A program made the translations under genes and the position numbers. The notes under the pieces are model-generated. The model searched no databases, was not told the DNA's origin, and was given only the letters and a program-made list of their open reading frames with translations. A DNA stretch of 8,746 bases from an uncultured Collinsella sp. (GTDB lineage: Bacteria; Actinomycetota; Coriobacteriia; Coriobacteriales; Coriobacteriaceae), in contig URWZ01000054.1 in assembly GCA_900551625.1 (NCBI GenBank), positions 1 through 8,746 on the forward strand, read 5' to 3'. Of this stretch, positions 5,987-8,746 are shown one piece after another. Every line of letters begins with the position of its first letter. Position 1 is the first letter of the stretch.

Positions 5987-6012
5987 TGTTAGAGTTGCAG
6001 GGATTGAATCCC
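5987..6012 (+). promoter_or_regulatory. Possible promoter and operator of the MFS gene
   Basis: TGTTAGAGT (5987-5995) resembles an extended -10 element, but lacks a good -35. It is followed by GGGATTGAATCCC (6000-6012), a perfect 6-base inverted repeat around one base, which would cover the predicted start of transcription. That is a typical position for a repressor operator. The palindrome is clear; its function is inferred. Confidence 0.3.
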
Positions 6013-6042
6013 GCTTATTCATGCGACATTGGAGTGACAACC

Positions 6043-7296
6043 TTGACCGCCGCAACCACGCCTAAAAGTAAGCCAACCGCCGCCGCGCTCTCCCCCGCGC
6101 GCACCAAGCTCTGCCTGGCGCTGCTCGTGCTGTTGGGATTCTCGCTCGGCTGCTCCGAGTTCGTGGTCATCGGCATCGAAAGCGACTTGGCAACGGAACT
6201 CGGCATATCACTTGCCACTGCGGGCCAGCTCATCAGCGTGTTTGCGCTCGTCTACGCTATCGCGACGCCGGTGCTCGCGCTCAGCACGGGGCGATTCCGC
6301 CGCTACCAGCTGCTCGTGTGCTATAGCGTCGTCTTTGTGCTCGGCAACCTGGTCATGGCGTTGGCTCCCAACTTCCAGGTGCTGTTTATCTCACGCATTG
6401 TCCTGGGCTCTGTCTCGGGTGCGCTGCTCGCCGTGGGCGTGACGTACATCCCTGAGCTGCTATCCCCGCAGCAAACCTCACTTGCCATCTCGGTCGTGTA
6501 CGGCGCGTTTTCCGTGGCGATGGTCTTTGTGACCTCGATTGGCAAGTTTGTGGCCGACACACTCGATTGGCACGTGGCCATGTACGGCACGCTGACCTTT
6601 GCCGTTTTGATCTGTAGCGCGCTCGTGGCGTTTATGCCTCGCGCCGGGCAGACCGATGAGCCCGCCACCTTCCGCGAGCAGGCGGGGCTACTACGCGAGC
6701 CGAGTATCATCACCGGCATGCTCATCTTCTTGTTTGGCGTGGGCTCGGTCTACGTATTCTACGGCTACGTGACGCCTTATCTGGAGCAGGTGCTGGGCAT
6801 GGATACCGTTCAGGCGAGCACCACACTTATGGCCTATGGCGTGTTCTGCCTGATCTCGAACATCCTGGGCGGATGGATCGATGCGCGTTTTGGCATGAAG
6901 GCGCTGCTGGTTACGTTTGTGCTGCAGGCGGCGGCACTGCTCGGGCTGTTTGCCGTGGGCGCCGCCATGCCGCTCGCGCTGGTCTTTGTCTTTAGCCTGG
7001 CGATGCTCATGTACCTGTTCTCGGTCTCATGCATCACGCACTTTATGGACGTGGCACGCAGCCGCCATCCCAAGTCGATGGTACTCGCAAGTTCGGTTGA
7101 GCCCATGGCGTTTAACGTCGGCATCTCGTTTGGCACCGCAGTGGGCGGCGCCGTGGTAAGCAGCGTTGGCATTGCGTACGTGGGCGCAGTGGGCGCCGCG
7201 TTCTCGCTTGTGGCCTGGGCCCTCACGCTGGTGACGATTAAGCTGGCTCGTTGGGAGCGCCGTCGTCAATCAGCACAGCCCCGGATGCAGGCATAG
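6043..7296 (+). CDS. MFS transporter of the DHA1/AraJ-like efflux type
   Basis: Predicted inner-membrane exporter of 417 residues with 12 hydrophobic segments in two six-helix halves (about 22-45, 58-80, 88-108, 112-135, 145-165, 180-199; then 220-242, 262-279, 285-305, 309-330, 348-373, 377-400), split by a short polar loop near 200-218. STGRFRRYQ (81-89) occupies the motif A loop between helices 2 and 3, and the first helix carries the polar GCSEFVVIGIESDLA pattern common in DHA1 drug and sugar efflux proteins. No ATG fits this frame. TTG at 6043 is chosen because TTGGAG lies 8 bases upstream; the in-frame GTG at 6034 overlaps that ribosome site. It is divergent from the LpdD-IDI gene and shares its control region, so it could export the phenolic product or a toxic aromatic. 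The substrate is unknown. Confidence 0.85.
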   Translation: MTAATTPKSKPTAAALSPARTKLCLALLVLLGFSLGCSEFVVIGIESDLATELGISLATAGQLISVFALVYAIATPVLALSTGRFRRYQLLVCYSVVFVLGNLVMALAPNFQVLFISRIVLGSVSGALLAVGVTYIPELLSPQQTSLAISVVYGAFSVAMVFVTSIGKFVADTLDWHVAMYGTLTFAVLICSALVAFMPRAGQTDEPATFREQAGLLREPSIITGMLIFLFGVGSVYVFYGYVTPYLEQVLGMDTVQASTTLMAYGVFCLISNILGGWIDARFGMKALLVTFVLQAAALLGLFAVGAAMPLALVFVFSLAMLMYLFSVSCITHFMDVARSRHPKSMVLASSVEPMAFNVGISFGTAVGGAVVSSVGIAYVGAVGAAFSLVAWALTLVTIKLARWERRRQSAQPRMQA

Positions 7297-7312
7297 GGGC
7301 GAACATAGCCCA

Positions 7313-7365
7313 AGGTGGCGAGCAACCGGTGAAAACCGTCCCATACGGGTAGTGCTTATCCACCT
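7313..7365 (+). other. Candidate structured RNA segment downstream of the MFS gene
   Basis: AGGTGG (7313-7318) pairs with CCACCT (7360-7365), then AGCA (7321-7324) with TGCT (7353-7356). These enclose a CGGT-GAAA-ACCG hairpin (7327-7338, GNRA-type loop) and a short CCC/GGG hairpin (7340-7349). A further GGGC/GCCC hairpin directly follows the MFS stop (7297-7311). No U-tract follows, so this is not a standard terminator. I could not match it to a known riboswitch class. It may be a folded 3' region or chance pairing. Confidence 0.25.
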
Positions 7366-7382
7366 GCAAGCTCCAGCAGCGC

Positions 7383-7476
7383 AATTTCACGTACTTCAGA
7401 TACGCGCTTTCTACAATTTCGTGTATTTCAAGTACACGAAATTGTACTAAACTATGTATCTGAAGTACACGAAATC
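7383..7476. repeat. Nested palindromes upstream of the AAA_14/DUF4143 gene
   Basis: The inner palindrome, 7412-7446, has 17-base arms around a central C (7429) with one T/G mismatch; its left arm starts TACAATTTCGTGTA. An outer pair is almost concentric: GTACTTCAGATAC (7391-7403) is the exact reverse complement of GTATCTGAAGTAC (7456-7468), extended by five more matching bases beyond a 2-base mismatch. Together they carry four half-sites of the form ATTTCGTGTACTT. The block is AT-rich relative to its surroundings and ends just before the ribosome site of the ATPase gene, so it probably holds that gene's promoter and a multi-site operator. A clear -35/-10 pair is not evident. Confidence 0.7.
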
Positions 7477-7490
7477 AGAAAGGCGGCCCC

Positions 7491-8746
7491 ATGCGCAGAT
7501 CAATCGAATCCGTGATCGAATCATGGGCGACAAAGGACGCGTCGCGCCCCCTCCTCATCCGTGGTGCGCGACGCGTAGGCAAAACGTACGTTGCCGAGGA
7601 AATCGGCAGACGAATCGCCGGCGATGCGTTTGTCAAACTCGACTTTCAGACCGATCTTGAGCTGATCGCTCCGCTGTTCGACTGTCCCACCGACGACGTT
7701 GACGCCATCGTGGCGCGAATCTCAGACTATAAACGCACCCCCATTCGCAAAGAGACCGCCTTCATCCTGTTTGACGAGGTACAGCTCTGCGAACGGGCGC
7801 TCAACTCGCTTCGCTTTTTTTCGGGTTCGGGCTGGCGCATATGCGCGACCGGCAGCCAGCTCGGCGTCGCCACGCGCAAGCGCAAGTTGCCTTTTCCCAG
7901 CGGCGTTCGTCAAGAGACCATGCATCCCATGTCGTTCGAGGAGTTTCTCTGGGCGCTCGATGAGGAGCAGATGGCTAATGCCATTCGTGCCCACGCCGGC
8001 ACGCTCGAGACCTACGCCGCGCACCAAGCCGCACTCAGCCTGTTTCATCGATACCAGATCGTGGGCGGCATGCCCGCCGCCGTCAACGCATATCGCAAGA
8101 CGTTATCCATCGAGGATGCGCGCATCGAGCAGCGCGAAATCGACGAGACCTATACCGCCGATATGACCGACCCCGAAAACGGGATCAGCGGCGTGGCGGC
8201 GCGCAAGGTCTGGCGCTCCATTCCGTCCCAGCTGCTGAGATCGTCCACAAAAAAATTCAAGTACTCCGAGGTCGAACGCGGAGGCCGTCGCGCCAAGCTC
8301 ATCGAGCCACTCGACTGGCTCGAGGGCGCCGGCATCATATCGGTCAACAACCTGACCGAAGGCATCGAACCTCCCCTCGTCCCCTTCGACGAGGAAGACG
8401 GAAGTTTCTTTAAGGTCTATCTTCTCGATACGGGCCTTATGTTCTACAAACTCGGTATCAACCCGCGGCTCTGGCTCGACCTCAAAGAAGATTCCGCCAT
8501 AGCGCTATCTTCCGACTTCCGAGGCGCCCTAGCGGAAAACTCGGTCATGCAGGCATTTTCGGGCAATAGCTTGCAGACGTATTATTGGGTGCCGCCGTCG
8601 TCTTGGAGGACGAATGGCGAGCTCGATTTTCTACTTCAGACCGACCGTATGGAAATTGTGCCCGTCGAGGTAAAGTCCACACGCAATGTGCGCGCAAGAA
8701 CCCTCGGGGCGTTTATGGACAAAGCCCGGTCGCCATATGCCTACAT
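7491..8746 (+). CDS. AAA_14/DUF4143-family ATP-binding protein (3' end cut off)
   Basis: The frame is open from ATG 7491 to the window edge, 418 complete codons without a stop; the family is usually 400-450 residues, so little is missing. The N-terminal AAA ATPase domain has a Walker A GARRVGKT (25-32), a Walker B FILFDEVQ (91-98) and a sensor-like ATGSQ after it. The central region, about 130-260, has the family's MHPMSFEEFLWAL and GGMPAAVNAY blocks. The C-terminal DUF4143 part has GELDF (D379) and VEVKS (E393, K395), an arrangement like a PD-(D/E)xK nuclease fold. AAAGG lies 7 bases before the ATG, and a TGA in frame 30 bases upstream excludes a longer start. The biological role of this widespread family is poorly understood; links to DNA handling or toxin-like systems are only guesses. 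It has no evident connection to the decarboxylase module. Confidence 0.88.
   Translation, partial: MRRSIESVIESWATKDASRPLLIRGARRVGKTYVAEEIGRRIAGDAFVKLDFQTDLELIAPLFDCPTDDVDAIVARISDYKRTPIRKETAFILFDEVQLCERALNSLRFFSGSGWRICATGSQLGVATRKRKLPFPSGVRQETMHPMSFEEFLWALDEEQMANAIRAHAGTLETYAAHQAALSLFHRYQIVGGMPAAVNAYRKTLSIEDARIEQREIDETYTADMTDPENGISGVAARKVWRSIPSQLLRSSTKKFKYSEVERGGRRAKLIEPLDWLEGAGIISVNNLTEGIEPPLVPFDEEDGSFFKVYLLDTGLMFYKLGINPRLWLDLKEDSAIALSSDFRGALAENSVMQAFSGNSLQTYYWVPPSSWRTNGELDFLLQTDRMEIVPVEVKSTRNVRARTLGAFMDKARSPYAY

Noticed and set aside
5614..6042. Upstream extension of the MFS frame to 5614
   Set aside because: The extension overlaps the LpdD-IDI gene antisense, is Pro/Arg-rich, and precedes the first helix by over 150 residues, unlike MFS proteins.
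5882..6055. N-terminal extension of the LpdD-IDI frame to a Met at 6055
   Set aside because: It would translate the promoter, the palindrome and the opposing MFS leader. GGAG and the promoter both point to the ATG at 5881.
6021..6065. Fourteen-codon frame starting at ATG 6021 as a leader peptide
   Set aside because: It has no ribosome site, and its composition shows no regulatory codon run. It overlaps the MFS start by chance.
1..8746. CRISPR array, tRNA, rRNA, insertion sequence or att site
   Set aside because: I saw no regularly spaced repeats, no cloverleaf or rRNA segments, no transposase or integrase frame and no tRNA-end duplication in the window.

Overview
This 8.7 kb window is GC-rich, with G or C at most third codon positions, clean AGGAG-type ribosome sites and alternative start codons. 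Protein style and gene content suggest a gut Actinobacterium of the class Coriobacteriia, probably Collinsella or a close relative. That assignment is an inference from sequence style only; no marker gene is present.

Positions 35-5881 hold five codirectional minus-strand genes that read as one metabolic module. In transcription order they are: a two-domain protein joining an LpdD-like domain (prenylated-flavin chaperone family) to an isopentenyl-diphosphate-isomerase-like Nudix domain (5881-4934); a DASS/SLC13-type anion transporter (4692-3235); an LpdC-like UbiD decarboxylase (3092-1605); an LpdB-like UbiX flavin prenyltransferase (1571-993); and a MerR-type regulator with a GyrI-like sensor domain (901-35). 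The proposed logic is that the transporter imports a phenolic carboxylate such as gallate or protocatechuate. UbiX makes prenylated FMN from FMN and a dimethylallyl phosphate, and the decarboxylase uses it to release CO2 and a phenol. The fusion protein would handle both prenyl-donor supply and cofactor delivery, and MerR would sense the substrate or product. Terminator-like hairpins lie before the transporter and before merR, so the module is probably several regulated units rather than one simple operon.

A divergent DHA1-type MFS exporter (6043-7296, TTG start) shares the 5882-6042 intergenic region with the fusion gene. That region holds a strong minus-strand promoter whose -35 box lies inside a perfect 13-bp palindrome, and a degraded copy of the same palindrome overlaps the 3' end of the fusion gene.

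Positions 7297-7490 are non-coding, with a possible folded RNA segment and a striking set of nested palindromes. They precede an AAA_14/DUF4143-type ATPase (7491 to the window end, truncated). This gene appears unrelated to the decarboxylase module.

The most notable observation is the LpdD-IDI fusion beside ubiD/ubiX. It physically joins isoprenoid-phosphate chemistry to the prenylated-flavin pathway, and its IDI-like half lacks the catalytic cysteine while regaining a Nudix-box glutamate.
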